Virus record (IMG/VR): IMGVR_UViG_3300037485_001466
Span: 1 to 39,327 of that record
Length of the DNA: 39,327 nt
Source: a virus
Direction: 5' to 3' (one strand)
Positions 17,268-26,099 of this stretch are shown piece by piece. Numbering within the stretch: position 1 is the stretch's first letter; the number at the start of each line of letters is the position of its first letter. Both the position numbers and the translations under genes were made by a program. Under the pieces are notes generated by a model. The model ran no database searches. It saw only the letters and a list, made by a program, of their open reading frames with translations, and had not been told where the DNA came from.

Positions 17268-18761
17268 TTAGTATCCCAGGTAGTCGCGCTTGTACGCGTA
17301 CAACGAGTTGTAACCAGAGTTCAAGAACGCTGCGTAGTCCTCTGGTGAAAGACCGGAGGCAGCAACGTCTTGGTTGTACTTGTTCGGTTGAAGCTGATGA
17401 GCCACGCCCATAGCACGAGGCGTGTAGGCGTTGAGAGCTTGCTGTGCAGCTTCTCCGCGAGGGTCGGTGGTCACGACAGGCGTTGACGGCATACCAGACA
17501 AGTCGCGAGTCATCTGCGCGGGAGGGCGCTCTGCTATGGGTGCAGGCCACGGAATACCTCCAAAGGCCGGTTTGTTGAGCGCTGCACTTATGGAGGCCGT
17601 CTGCTGGTAGCCCGGCTTGTTGAAGTCGTATGCTGGTACGGCCTCCCCCGGATCACTCGTAGGGTACTCGGTCATGTCGAACACTTGCGAGTTGACACCT
17701 GCTTCTGTCGAACTCACCCCATCGTCAAACGCTGGGATAGAGATCAACTTGTCAGCATCTCCCGTAGCCGCGGCTGTCTCGGGAGAGACGTTGTAGACAG
17801 TTCCAGACGGTGCGACAACGGGTACACGCGGGGCACGGGCAGGGGTGTTTCCCGGGCCGGAAACCGGGGTAGACGGGCGTTTCACAGGGCTAACCGTAGC
17901 CGTGGAAGGGGCGACGGTGGGCGCGGTAGACGGGGCAACGGCGGGCGCCTGGACGGGGTAGGCCGCCCCGCCCGCATAGACAGGAATCTCTGGGGTAGGG
18001 GCGTAAAGCACGGGAGGCTGCGTGGCAACGCCGTTACCTTGTGCTTGCAGCACGTTGGAGTCAGCACCCCACCACGATCCCTCTGACGTAGCAGGATCTT
18101 GCCACACATTCGCTTGCGCCGCCTGTACGTCAGCCGGGTCAGCCTGTGCGTTGGGGTACGCAGAGCGACCCTTCTTCATGGTCCCGTACATGGCGGTAGC
18201 TTGGCTCAGGTCACCCCACATCTGGGAGCGATCTTGCGGCGCGGCGTTGTTGGCAAGAGCCTGTGCGACCTGGTACTCTTGCAATACCTGTGCGCGACGA
18301 CCCTGCTCCGCCTGCTGGGCAGCAAGGAACATGCCCGGCTTCTCGGCGCTTGCCTGCATGGCTTGGTCGCGAGAGGTCTGTTGTAAGAGTCCAGCCGTAG
18401 CGGCTCCAGTCAGGTTGCCGCGAGAGGCCGCCTGCTGGGCCTGCAAGGTCTGGTCCTGATTGCGGACAGCGTTGGACAGAGCGGCTTGGCTCAAGAAGCG
18501 GTCGTACTGGTCACGGGAGTTCAGGTCACGGTTGAGCGCGTCCTGCTGCTCGGCGGCGATTCTTGCCTTCTCCTGATCCTTGCCTGTGGTGTAGCCACCG
18601 ACCATAGCTCCACCAATGCCGCCGATGAGTGTACCCCACGGGCCGAACGATGAGCCAGCAGACGCACCGCTCGCAGCCCCAGAGCCAATACCACCGATCC
18701 AGTCGGAAGCATTGTACTTGTAGTCGGTTGCTCTGGTGGCTTGGTAGTTGCTACGGGACAT
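17268..18761 (-). CDS. Gly-zipper internal virion protein, 497 aa
   Basis: I start at 18761 because GGAG lies about seven bases upstream; the frame is open to 18812 but this would overlap the previous gene by 62 bases. Near residues 21-56 there is a glycine-zipper stretch (IGGIGSGAASGASAG, then LIGGIGGAMVGG) that can insert in a membrane. A Gln/Ala-rich helical region follows, then a Pro/Ala/Val/Thr-rich low-complexity linker near 265-320, and a Tyr-rich C-terminus. This resembles the first ejection protein (gp14-like) of podoviruses, which forms the outer-membrane part of the DNA channel. Function is by position and composition. Confidence 0.55.
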   Translation of the reverse strand: MSRSNYQATRATDYKYNASDWIGGIGSGAASGASAGSSFGPWGTLIGGIGGAMVGGYTTGKDQEKARIAAEQQDALNRDLNSRDQYDRFLSQAALSNAVRNQDQTLQAQQAASRGNLTGAATAGLLQQTSRDQAMQASAEKPGMFLAAQQAEQGRRAQVLQEYQVAQALANNAAPQDRSQMWGDLSQATAMYGTMKKGRSAYPNAQADPADVQAAQANVWQDPATSEGSWWGADSNVLQAQGNGVATQPPVLYAPTPEIPVYAGGAAYPVQAPAVAPSTAPTVAPSTATVSPVKRPSTPVSGPGNTPARAPRVPVVAPSGTVYNVSPETAAATGDADKLISIPAFDDGVSSTEAGVNSQVFDMTEYPTSDPGEAVPAYDFNKPGYQQTASISAALNKPAFGGIPWPAPIAERPPAQMTRDLSGMPSTPVVTTDPRGEAAQQALNAYTPRAMGVAHQLQPNKYNQDVAASGLSPEDYAAFLNSGYNSLYAYKRDYLGY

Positions 18762-19893
18762 TGTCGAACTCCGCATTACTGCTGTCGTCGATGTAGGCAG
18801 TCTCGCGACCATAGTAGAACTCTACTGTGACGGCCGCGTTCTCCCAAAGGGAGAGGAGGTTCGGATGCTGGATTTCAGGGATGAAACCTCCACCTCCGAT
18901 AGGTGGTTGGCTCGCTTGGTTGGCGGTATTATTGTATACCGTGATCCATCGGCTGTCAAGGTTCATATCGGTAGGAAAGGCAAGGTTGTAGCGCCAATGC
19001 CCGGGATTCCACACTGTCGAGTTATTCTCGGTGAAACCCTTGATACCTCCATCTCGGTACTTAAAGGAGAAGTTGTAGTCTCTTCCACCAAGGAGAGGTA
19101 CTTCTCCAGTGAGCTTCATGAGTGTACGTTGCGATGTGTAGTACGTCTTCTCACGAATCTTCTTCCAACTCACATATGGAGCCATCGCGCCGTTGGAGCC
19201 GATGAGGTTCGGATTCGAGTTGATGAAATCTGTGCCGAGAACGGGGTTGGTGTCCACGAACAAGCCAACTCTGCTCATGTGAAACTCGCGTTTGTTTACG
19301 ACACGCTCAAGATCCTCTGCGGCTGTGTAACCGTGAGTGAACCAGTAGAGTTGGTGGAAGTTGAGAGAGCCTTTCGCCGATCCTCGAACGCGTGCTACGC
19401 AAGGTTCCTTGACGTAAACCTTCTGACTTGCACCCGGAATGGTGAGCCAGAATGAGAAGCACAGGTCGTCAGAGAACCTGTTGATGGGCCAATACGCTGG
19501 AGGCCAGCCCGGGATACCTGCGCTGGTGAGTCCATCCTCCTGCCACTGGTAGTACAGGCTTGGACCGGGCTTTCCGAGCAACTCCATAGCGATGTTGCGC
19601 CAGTCGTTTGCGGTACTGTCTATCATAGGAGGATCAAACGTCGTGCCGCACCTGTATGTGACATCGAGCACGCCGTTGAGCGTGGACATCCCATTGACAA
19701 GCAGCGGCTTGGCGAAGCTCGTTGACGAGGTGACACGTCCGCCGGTATATCGGAGGATGTGGTAGCGATTGAATGTGTTGGCGAAGTCCGCCGCGACGAG
19801 GCCACAACGGATCAAGTCCTGCAACGTCTCAAAGTTGTCATCGAAGATGCTGACTTTGAGGGTATCGCCGAGTGCAGTAAAGGTGACAGGCAT
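18751..19893 (-). CDS. Virion protein, probable tail-associated, 380 aa
   Basis: Its start shares a base with the stop before it (TAATG) and its end overlaps the next gene by 11 bases. The translation is rich in aromatic residues, Asn and Gly (for example WNPGHWRYNLAFPTDMN), typical of a beta-rich virion protein, with no signal peptide or helix bundle. It belongs to a cluster of three such proteins between the nozzle-like protein and the ejection proteins. It may be a tail spike, fibre or tail-hub decoration. No catalytic motif recognised. Confidence 0.5.
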   Translation of the reverse strand: MPVTFTALGDTLKVSIFDDNFETLQDLIRCGLVAADFANTFNRYHILRYTGGRVTSSTSFAKPLLVNGMSTLNGVLDVTYRCGTTFDPPMIDSTANDWRNIAMELLGKPGPSLYYQWQEDGLTSAGIPGWPPAYWPINRFSDDLCFSFWLTIPGASQKVYVKEPCVARVRGSAKGSLNFHQLYWFTHGYTAAEDLERVVNKREFHMSRVGLFVDTNPVLGTDFINSNPNLIGSNGAMAPYVSWKKIREKTYYTSQRTLMKLTGEVPLLGGRDYNFSFKYRDGGIKGFTENNSTVWNPGHWRYNLAFPTDMNLDSRWITVYNNTANQASQPPIGGGGFIPEIQHPNLLSLWENAAVTVEFYYGRETAYIDDSSNAEFDNVP

Positions 19894-20579
19894 TAGGCGT
19901 TCTCACGAGCGTTGAGTTCGATGATGGCCCATGCGTAGGACTCGTAGATGATCCCCTCGCCGGCGTCATAGTTGACACAGTTGGAGTCCAGCATCACACA
20001 GTAGGCGTTGTTGACAGTCGCGTTTCCCATCGCCGGAGAGCCACCAAACGTCGCAACCAACTGGATTGCATGGTCACTCGGCGTGTTGATCGGAAAGTAG
20101 TTGGCAGCACCAGTGAGATAGTGCTTCTGCTTGATGGTACGGTAAAGAGGCTTAGCATCCCCACAGCTATTACCAAGCCACCGGATAGTTGAGTCAATCG
20201 CAGTCCATGTAGCTCCGCCATCGGTGGATCGTCCGATGCAAGCTCGAGTAGGGCGACTGTAAGGAGCAGGCTCCTGAGCGCCGGTACAGCCCACCATTGC
20301 TTGAACATGGACACGCATCTCCGTGTTGCTTGACGCTACGTGCTTGACTACTGCGTTGGTGGCGTACCACCCAGCGTAGCTCACGTTGATTACCGTCAGC
20401 GGATCTTTGTCGCACATGAGCGCGATCTTGACCGGCTCTTTGATGTGACGGTACTCGATGGCAGTAGGCTCAACTGTACGAGTCAGCAACTTGGTAGTGT
20501 TGACGAACGTAGTGAGTGCGGTAAAGCGAGCTTCAAGCTCAGCCTTGAGTACCTTTACGGAAAGTTTGTTGGCGTACAT
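19893..20579 (-). CDS. Virion protein, possible tail fibre or spike component, 228 aa
   Basis: The N-terminus is helical (VKVLKAELEARFTALTTFVN), like the short coiled stem that anchors many fibres, followed by a beta-rich body containing STDGGATWTAID, a BNR/Asp-box-like S-x-D-x-G-x-x-W turn found in sialidase-type and other beta-propeller proteins. A single Asp-box is not enough to call an enzyme. With its neighbours it forms the probable adhesion or tail-tip group. Confidence 0.5.
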   Translation of the reverse strand: MYANKLSVKVLKAELEARFTALTTFVNTTKLLTRTVEPTAIEYRHIKEPVKIALMCDKDPLTVINVSYAGWYATNAVVKHVASSNTEMRVHVQAMVGCTGAQEPAPYSRPTRACIGRSTDGGATWTAIDSTIRWLGNSCGDAKPLYRTIKQKHYLTGAANYFPINTPSDHAIQLVATFGGSPAMGNATVNNAYCVMLDSNCVNYDAGEGIIYESYAWAIIELNARENA

Positions 20580-20580
20580 G

Positions 20581-21210
20581 CTAACGCAGCACCTTTCGCA
20601 GATTTACCGCGCAGGAGGTAACCTTGAACTTTCCGATGCTTACGACTACTACTGACAGGCGACCACGACCGTTGAGTCCTACGAACCCAATCTGGTTTCC
20701 GAGCGTGAGCCCGTAGCTGTTGCTGAACGGAGCGCCGTCAAGAGGAACCTCGGTAGCCGGGTCGAGAGCCGGGTCGAGGTTTGTCTTGTAGTTGTATCTG
20801 ACGAGTTGGTCAACCTCAATGAAGTCCTCGCCAGCATACAGCGGCATACCATCAAGAGTCGGTACCGCCATGATCATGTTGCTGGCGGCGGCAGATCCTA
20901 CCTCCACCTTGATTGACCACGTAAGTACACCTTCAAAGAAGGAGTCGTCACTCGTTACGTCGATGGTAGTAGCGACGATTGCGTACCCCATGTCCGGCAC
21001 AATGAAGCTAAGAGAGGAGCCGAAGTTGGCTTGGTACTCCTCCCAACTGTCGATGTCGAAGGAAGCGCGAGTGAACTGCTTCGGCTGGATGGACTGCCCA
21101 CCAATCTCGTTGAGACGCTTGCTGGCGTACAGGAACAGTTCCTCCATACGTCGGCGGTCGAGCGCGTCTCCGTTTGCGAGGAAGTGGGGTCTTACCATTC
21201 CGCCAGTCAT
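20581..21210 (-). CDS. Virion protein, 209 aa
   Basis: It begins MTGGMVRPHFLANGDALDRRRMEE..., with an early helix, then strands and loops rich in Ser, Val and Gly. Its start overlaps the stop of a 45-codon gene as ATGA. No family is recognised. Its place after the tail-nozzle-like protein and before two further beta-rich proteins suggests a structural role at the tail. Confidence 0.5.
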   Translation of the reverse strand: MTGGMVRPHFLANGDALDRRRMEELFLYASKRLNEIGGQSIQPKQFTRASFDIDSWEEYQANFGSSLSFIVPDMGYAIVATTIDVTSDDSFFEGVLTWSIKVEVGSAAASNMIMAVPTLDGMPLYAGEDFIEVDQLVRYNYKTNLDPALDPATEVPLDGAPFSNSYGLTLGNQIGFVGLNGRGRLSVVVVSIGKFKVTSCAVNLRKVLR

Positions 21211-21344
21211 AGGATTACTCCGTCAACTTTGTCTGGTGGGAGGTGGAGTTCTTTCTGAATCAGCGGGAGATTCTTCTCCGACACTGGACGCTTGGACTTC
21301 TGGCGCCAGATCACTTTGTTCAGCGGTGGGGCTTTGAGGCTCAT
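21207..21344 (-). CDS. Small basic protein, 45 aa
   Basis: A short gene that fills the only gap between two late genes. Its ATG at 21344 overlaps the stop of the 676-residue gene (ATGA), and its stop overlaps the next ATG (ATGA) in the same way, which is strong evidence for translation. The product reads MSLKAPPLNKVIWRQKSK at the start and is Lys- and Pro-rich. Function unknown; it may be a minor virion or assembly peptide. Confidence 0.6.
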   Translation of the reverse strand: MSLKAPPLNKVIWRQKSKRPVSEKNLPLIQKELHLPPDKVDGVIL

Positions 21345-23371
21345 GTGATGGAACTCCTTCCCTCGTTCCCGAAGGAGAGCCCCATAGCCTTGAGGCGTAC
21401 ACGGTGTCCAGTAGGGAAGGTGAGTTCGATAGCATGGGAGTAGCCGGGCACGCCCTTACCCAACTGTGGAGTGATCCACACGTCCCGAGGGGAAAGCCAG
21501 TCAGGTTGCTCGGTGTACAGAAACTTCTCATCCCACCACGGGTGTGGGAAGGTCTGCCTACTCATCGACGACTTGCTTGGCATCGAGTGGGTAGGGTACG
21601 ACGTGGAAGGAGTGGTGGTGAACTCACCCTCCACCTGTACGTCGAAACCGTCTACAGAGGAAGGTTCCATCAGTAGCCGGATGTCTACCAGATTGCGCTG
21701 CTGCATCGGTGAGGCTTGGTCTGGGATCAAGCCCTTGAAGTAGGCCACCGCGGTAGCTGGGAAGTCTCCCTTGAACAACTCGTAGATGCTATCGTCGCAG
21801 CCGAGGATGCAATCCTTCCAGACTGTTACGTCGAACACCTTCTCTTTGATCAGGAACCAATGTTGGTTCACCAGATCGTAGATAATCAGGTAGTTGTTCT
21901 CGTTGGACACCGAGTCCTTGTTGATCGTGAGCACGTACCAGTTACGGTACTTGCACGCGGTGTGGATGAAGAACCGGCTGTCAACATACAGGTCTTGCAG
22001 GAAGTACGGAGCTTCTACTGTGGTGTGTTTCTGCCCATCATAAAAGCCAAACCCGTCAGACCAAAGACCAAAGATAGCGCCACCAACGTCCACAAAAGAA
22101 CGTCCATAGTTCGACCCCCGAGCTTTGTTCTGCTCAAGTACGGCCATCAAGCCGTTGTTGTCGTAGAGGACCTCTACGGTAGAACGAGTGATCACTACCA
22201 CGCGGTCGGAAAGCTGAATCACGCACCGCACATGGTCAAGGGCGTGATACTCGTTGAGAGGGCGGAACTGCCCAAACAAGGCTACGTCCGAGAACGTAAG
22301 GCGGTACGGGTCTTCATGTCCAGCAAGAAAGATCCGTCCGAGAGCCGAGCATCCGATAGTCGCCTGTGTAGGGCCACGGACGGTAACGTCGATAGGAGTC
22401 TGCTCAGCAAGCGTTCCATCCGAGATACGGAGGACAGCTCTTCCAGTAGTAGTTTCCTCAACGATTGTGTCGGTCCAGTAGAGTCCACGTTCACCGGCAC
22501 CTCCGTCAGAGTTGAGTGACTGCGTGCGGCCAATGCGAACCCCAGCAATGTGAGACTCGATCATCGGCGGGTAGTAGTCGAGGGTAAGAAAGCGTACAGC
22601 CTTGTAAGCCGGGTTGTCAGAGTAAGATGGTGAAGAAGCTGCCGGATCGTTTCCGTAGTAGAGATCCCTATTGGGGATAACTGTGATTGCTCTGCTCGCG
22701 GAGCTAATGCAACCATGGTTACCATACTTGTCGAAGAACTGGACTACACACTCGTAGATGCCATCTACCCTTGTGGTTCCGTCTACACCGAGATTCTCTC
22801 CTGGCCCATTGTGAGGAGTTACACCGGGCCAGAAGTAGCACTTGTATCTGAAAGCGCCATAGCCATATGAGATAGAACTTGTCTCGGTGTACGGGATCTG
22901 CGTCTCGCGAGCGTCCGGAGCCATCGGGGCTTCCTGTACGCCGAGAGGGTGAACACCCTCTACCCCATCCCACATCTGTACTGCATCACCAAAGTTAACC
23001 ACAATGAGCTTAGACTCATGAACAAACAGATACGGGTAATAACCCGCTGCTCCGAAAGTCTGCCCGGTGAAGGTGTATAGTACCTCGTATCCATTCCCAT
23101 GTACCCTACAGAGTTCTGCTCCACGAACGAACACGATATGCTCGTATCCGCGCACGTCGCGAAACACAAACACTCGCGTGATGTTCTTGTTGGTCGTAGG
23201 CGGCACGTCCTTGTTGGAGGTGACGCGCACGAACATGTCTACCCTACCCGGGTAGTTGACAAGGTAGCCCTCGTCGTCCGGGTAGAAGTTGTAGCTCCCG
23301 TCGCCCAAGGACAGAGTGTTGACCTGCTCACGACCAGTAAGGCCAGCAAGGAGGAAGAACATCTGTTCCAT
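21341..23371 (-). CDS. Tail nozzle/tubular protein B-like, 676 aa
   Basis: The start overlaps the stop of the adaptor-like gene by a base (TAATG). The protein is almost all beta strand, with repeated blades (VVVITRSTVEVLYDNNGL, GAIFGLWSDGFGFYDGQ, NWYVLTINKDS) as in the beta-propeller nozzle of T7-like tails (gp12). It follows an adaptor-like gene, as gp12 follows gp11. It would form the distal tail tube through which DNA leaves. Recognition is by fold pattern and gene order, not by a sequence match. Confidence 0.6.
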   Translation of the reverse strand: MEQMFFLLAGLTGREQVNTLSLGDGSYNFYPDDEGYLVNYPGRVDMFVRVTSNKDVPPTTNKNITRVFVFRDVRGYEHIVFVRGAELCRVHGNGYEVLYTFTGQTFGAAGYYPYLFVHESKLIVVNFGDAVQMWDGVEGVHPLGVQEAPMAPDARETQIPYTETSSISYGYGAFRYKCYFWPGVTPHNGPGENLGVDGTTRVDGIYECVVQFFDKYGNHGCISSASRAITVIPNRDLYYGNDPAASSPSYSDNPAYKAVRFLTLDYYPPMIESHIAGVRIGRTQSLNSDGGAGERGLYWTDTIVEETTTGRAVLRISDGTLAEQTPIDVTVRGPTQATIGCSALGRIFLAGHEDPYRLTFSDVALFGQFRPLNEYHALDHVRCVIQLSDRVVVITRSTVEVLYDNNGLMAVLEQNKARGSNYGRSFVDVGGAIFGLWSDGFGFYDGQKHTTVEAPYFLQDLYVDSRFFIHTACKYRNWYVLTINKDSVSNENNYLIIYDLVNQHWFLIKEKVFDVTVWKDCILGCDDSIYELFKGDFPATAVAYFKGLIPDQASPMQQRNLVDIRLLMEPSSVDGFDVQVEGEFTTTPSTSYPTHSMPSKSSMSRQTFPHPWWDEKFLYTEQPDWLSPRDVWITPQLGKGVPGYSHAIELTFPTGHRVRLKAMGLSFGNEGRSSIT

Positions 23372-24648
23372 TAGTTCCTCCAGTTGAGGTTTTCAACCCA
23401 ATCGTCACCCAACGTACCCGGCTGATCCCGGTTGTGAGTCTCTGGTCCCACGTCGTCGTTGCCGGACGAGCGTGTGACCGTAATCAAGTAGTTCAACTGA
23501 CCACGGAAGGCCATCAAACACTTGCGGTACTCTTCTGGGGTACGGGTAGACAGGTTGATGAGTCCCGTCAGGTAGATGCGGAGAAGCTCAATCATCGAGT
23601 CGTTGGTTCCCAACTCGATGAGATCTTCCTCATGCGGGCGGAACGACCAGTTGTTGAGGTGCTCCACGTACAGGGTGCGTACCGTGTCGTCCGGCGGGGA
23701 AAAGAGTCGGATGGTAGACCAGCTTCCATCCCAATGGCGCTCCTTGCCATAGAACCACGAGCCAGTGAACGTGTCACGGAGGCCGGTGGCAAGGGGGCTA
23801 CGTGTCTGGATGCTCCACATAGGGCACCGGACTCGGTTCGGATCGGCTACCGAGCGGTACAAGCGCAGGCTGTAGGAGGTTCCCTCCAACTGGTCGGCGT
23901 TGACCGGGTTACCATACGTCACCATCGGCTGAAAGCCTACCGAGGTATACTTGAGCGTAGGCCCCGGAGCCGACTCCAACCCTGTCTCGGAGTCGAAGAT
24001 GGTGTAGAAGTAGTAGATGATCTTGCCCGTCGTCTCCCAAGCTACCGCGTTCACGCCGGTTACTGAGGGAGGGAACAGCGGGGAGGGGAGGCGAACATTG
24101 TCCGACTCCATGTAGGCACGAGGAAGACCTACATCCTGCTGGAAAGTGAACCTCCCGTGGAACAGACGGGTCTTGTATGCCTCGCTGTAGCGGGACAGCT
24201 TGAGGCTATCAACCTCTACGGTACGCAGACGGGTAGTAGGGAAGGAGAACTCGTCCCGGACGAGGCTGATCGTCGTGGCGGTAGACGAGCCCTTGATGCC
24301 ACGGTCCACATAGATGCGAGCCGGGTTGGTCTTGCCGATGTCGGTGGTGCGATACCACTCGTCACCGAGCTTTACCTTGCGCCCGGTGTAGGAGTAGGTT
24401 ATGGCAACCAGCGGGGCCGAGCAGGTGATGTAGGAGTCACCCTCGGTCCATGTGAAGGTGACGCCGGAAGCCTCAGAGACAGACTTGAGCGTAAGTCTGC
24501 TCTTACTGGTCCAGTTCCACGACCAGCCGTACTCGCGAATGAGGTTGACGGCCTCCTCGATCCAGCGATAGAACAGGTCCATCTCCCCGGACTTGCCGAG
24601 GGACGCAGCCATGAAGTCTACGAGGGATTGTACGGATTCTGTTTTCAA
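23371..24648 (-). CDS. Tail tubular protein A/adaptor-like, 425 aa
   Basis: The N-terminus (VQSLVDFMAASLGKSG, then FYRWIEEAVNLIREYGWSW) resembles the helical part of podoviral head-to-tail adaptors that bind the portal. A long insert of strands follows, with a fibronectin-like segment (IIYYFYTIFDSETGLES), and a final helical segment (EEYRKCLMAFRGQLNYLI). Compared with T7 gp11 (about 200 residues) it is twice as long. It probably links the portal to the nozzle. No enzymatic motif was seen. Confidence 0.55.
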   Translation of the reverse strand: MKTESVQSLVDFMAASLGKSGEMDLFYRWIEEAVNLIREYGWSWNWTSKSRLTLKSVSEASGVTFTWTEGDSYITCSAPLVAITYSYTGRKVKLGDEWYRTTDIGKTNPARIYVDRGIKGSSTATTISLVRDEFSFPTTRLRTVEVDSLKLSRYSEAYKTRLFHGRFTFQQDVGLPRAYMESDNVRLPSPLFPPSVTGVNAVAWETTGKIIYYFYTIFDSETGLESAPGPTLKYTSVGFQPMVTYGNPVNADQLEGTSYSLRLYRSVADPNRVRCPMWSIQTRSPLATGLRDTFTGSWFYGKERHWDGSWSTIRLFSPPDDTVRTLYVEHLNNWSFRPHEEDLIELGTNDSMIELLRIYLTGLINLSTRTPEEYRKCLMAFRGQLNYLITVTRSSGNDDVGPETHNRDQPGTLGDDWVENLNWRN

Positions 24649-24669
24649 GAGCTTGGCCTTTTAAGCGGA

Positions 24670-24701
24670 AGAGCCGGGGCGGTGTGACCCGCCCCGGCTC
24701 T
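24670..24701 (-). terminator. Strong hairpin after the capsid gene block
   Basis: A perfect 13-bp GC-rich stem (AGAGCCGGGGCGG at 24670-24682, its complement at 24689-24701) with a 6-base loop lies in the only sizeable gap of the late operon, just downstream of the 239-residue capsid-associated gene. In the minus-strand messenger it is not followed by a U-run, so it may attenuate or protect the 3' end of the abundant capsid messenger rather than fully terminate. Confidence 0.55.
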
Positions 24702-24722
24702 GTTGCGGGTAGCTAAGCAGGC

Positions 24723-25442
24723 TTAGCGGTAGCGCCGCTTGGGCAGGACGATCTCGACCTTGATGGTGCTCGCACCGCCGACAGTCTCCAGCGCGCGGGC
24801 GACCGCCTCACCGTAGCGGGGGCTGGCGTCGCCGGTCATGTTCTTGAACAGTGTGGAGTTGATCGATGCGACGCTGGTGGGGTCGAAGTCGACCGCGTCC
24901 ATGAGCTTGCCGTCCGTGGCGGACGAAGCGATGAGCATCTCGCCGGAGGTCACCGCGTCGCCCGTGTAGACGTACCAGACGCCGCCACGGATGAGCCAGA
25001 GGAAGTCGCCCTCCTCGATGGTGAGGCAGCGGAAGTTCTCCTGCTGGTCGGCGTTGTCCGTGGCGTGCGTGAAGTAGTCCGCGAACAGGAAGCCGGCGAA
25101 CTCGCGGGCCTTGGAGCCGCTGGTGCAGAGCGCGCCAGTCTCCAGCAGGCCGTAGTTGTCCTTGGTCGGAGTGATCGTGGCGACGCCCGTGGCGCTGTAG
25201 GCGACCGTGGCGATCTCCAGCGAGCCAGCGCCGACCGGGTGCAGGTAGGGCACGAGTTCGAGGTAGTACTTGACGCCAGCGGTCGTCTCGTAGAGTACCT
25301 TGCGGACGACGCTCCCGTCGTACATGTCGGAGGTGACGATGATGCGCCGATTGGCGATGTCCGCCGCGCGGACGACCACGTCGGGCTGGAGCAGCTTGCT
25401 CGAAGGGTCGAGGTCGGTGAAGATGCCGGTCTGGTTGCGCAT
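24723..25442 (-). CDS. Capsid-associated protein, 239 aa
   Basis: The product has MRNQTGIFTDLDPSSKLLQP at its start and a beta-rich body ending in KVEIVLPKRRYR. Codons are strongly G/C-ending, as in the major capsid gene, suggesting abundant expression. It is the last gene before the hairpin. It may be a head decoration protein or minor capsid protein; no family is recognised. Confidence 0.5.
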   Translation of the reverse strand: MRNQTGIFTDLDPSSKLLQPDVVVRAADIANRRIIVTSDMYDGSVVRKVLYETTAGVKYYLELVPYLHPVGAGSLEIATVAYSATGVATITPTKDNYGLLETGALCTSGSKAREFAGFLFADYFTHATDNADQQENFRCLTIEEGDFLWLIRGGVWYVYTGDAVTSGEMLIASSATDGKLMDAVDFDPTSVASINSTLFKNMTGDASPRYGEAVARALETVGGASTIKVEIVLPKRRYR

Positions 25443-25451
25443 GATTGATCC

Positions 25452-26096
25452 TTACGCGTGGTAGGAGAGGGAGCAGGTGATGGCCCGGGCAGCGGCGGCA
25501 GAGCAAGACGCCTTCGCCCGGATCTTGGAGTTCGCCGGGATGATCGGGCCGGTCAGAGGGAAGAACCCGGAGTTGTTGGCCTGACAGAAGAAGCGACCGA
25601 ACTCGATGTCGGTGTCTCCGTAGTAGAGGACCACTTCGGCGTACTCACCGGCTCCGAGGTCGCTGATCTGGACGTTCACACCACGAACGATGAACGCGGT
25701 CGTGATTGCGTTGGCGGCGACGATCTGCGCGAACGCTCCGAGCGTGTTCCCAGCGGCGTCGCAGGTTACGGCCACCCCGGCGGCGAGCGTCGGGTAGACC
25801 TTCATAACCCCGGTGAACCGTGCGAGGATGAGCACCGCGTTGGCAAGCAACGTGGTCACATTCCCCTGCATCGTGGTGATTGTCCCAGGAATGGTCGTGT
25901 TGACCGCGGTCCAGGTGGTGTCAATGACCGACTTCGCCGTCGCGAGAGCGGTGGCGGTCGCAGCGGCCGTCGCCGGGACACCGGCTTCGATGAGGGTCAG
26001 GATTCGGCGAAGGAGAAGCTGCATGACGTTGTACTCGAGGTCAGAGGGTTTGGAAACAAGAGCGGCGCGTCGGTTAGACGCGCCATCCGAGTCCAT
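25452..26096 (-). CDS. Probable head decoration or fibre protein, 214 aa
   Basis: The first part is helical (VMQLLLRRILTLIEAG) with an Ala/Thr-rich low-complexity stretch (PATAAATATALATAKSV), giving a likely trimeric stem, then a beta domain (VRGVNVQISDLGAGEYAEVV ... FFPLTGPIIPANSKIRAKAS) like those in capsid-surface proteins. It sits directly after the major capsid gene, typical for a decoration protein. Codon bias is strong. No homologue is named. Confidence 0.5.
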   Translation of the reverse strand: MDSDGASNRRAALVSKPSDLEYNVMQLLLRRILTLIEAGVPATAAATATALATAKSVIDTTWTAVNTTIPGTITTMQGNVTTLLANAVLILARFTGVMKVYPTLAAGVAVTCDAAGNTLGAFAQIVAANAITTAFIVRGVNVQISDLGAGEYAEVVLYYGDTDIEFGRFFCQANNSGFFPLTGPIIPANSKIRAKASCSAAAARAITCSLSYHA

Positions 26097-26099
26097 GTG

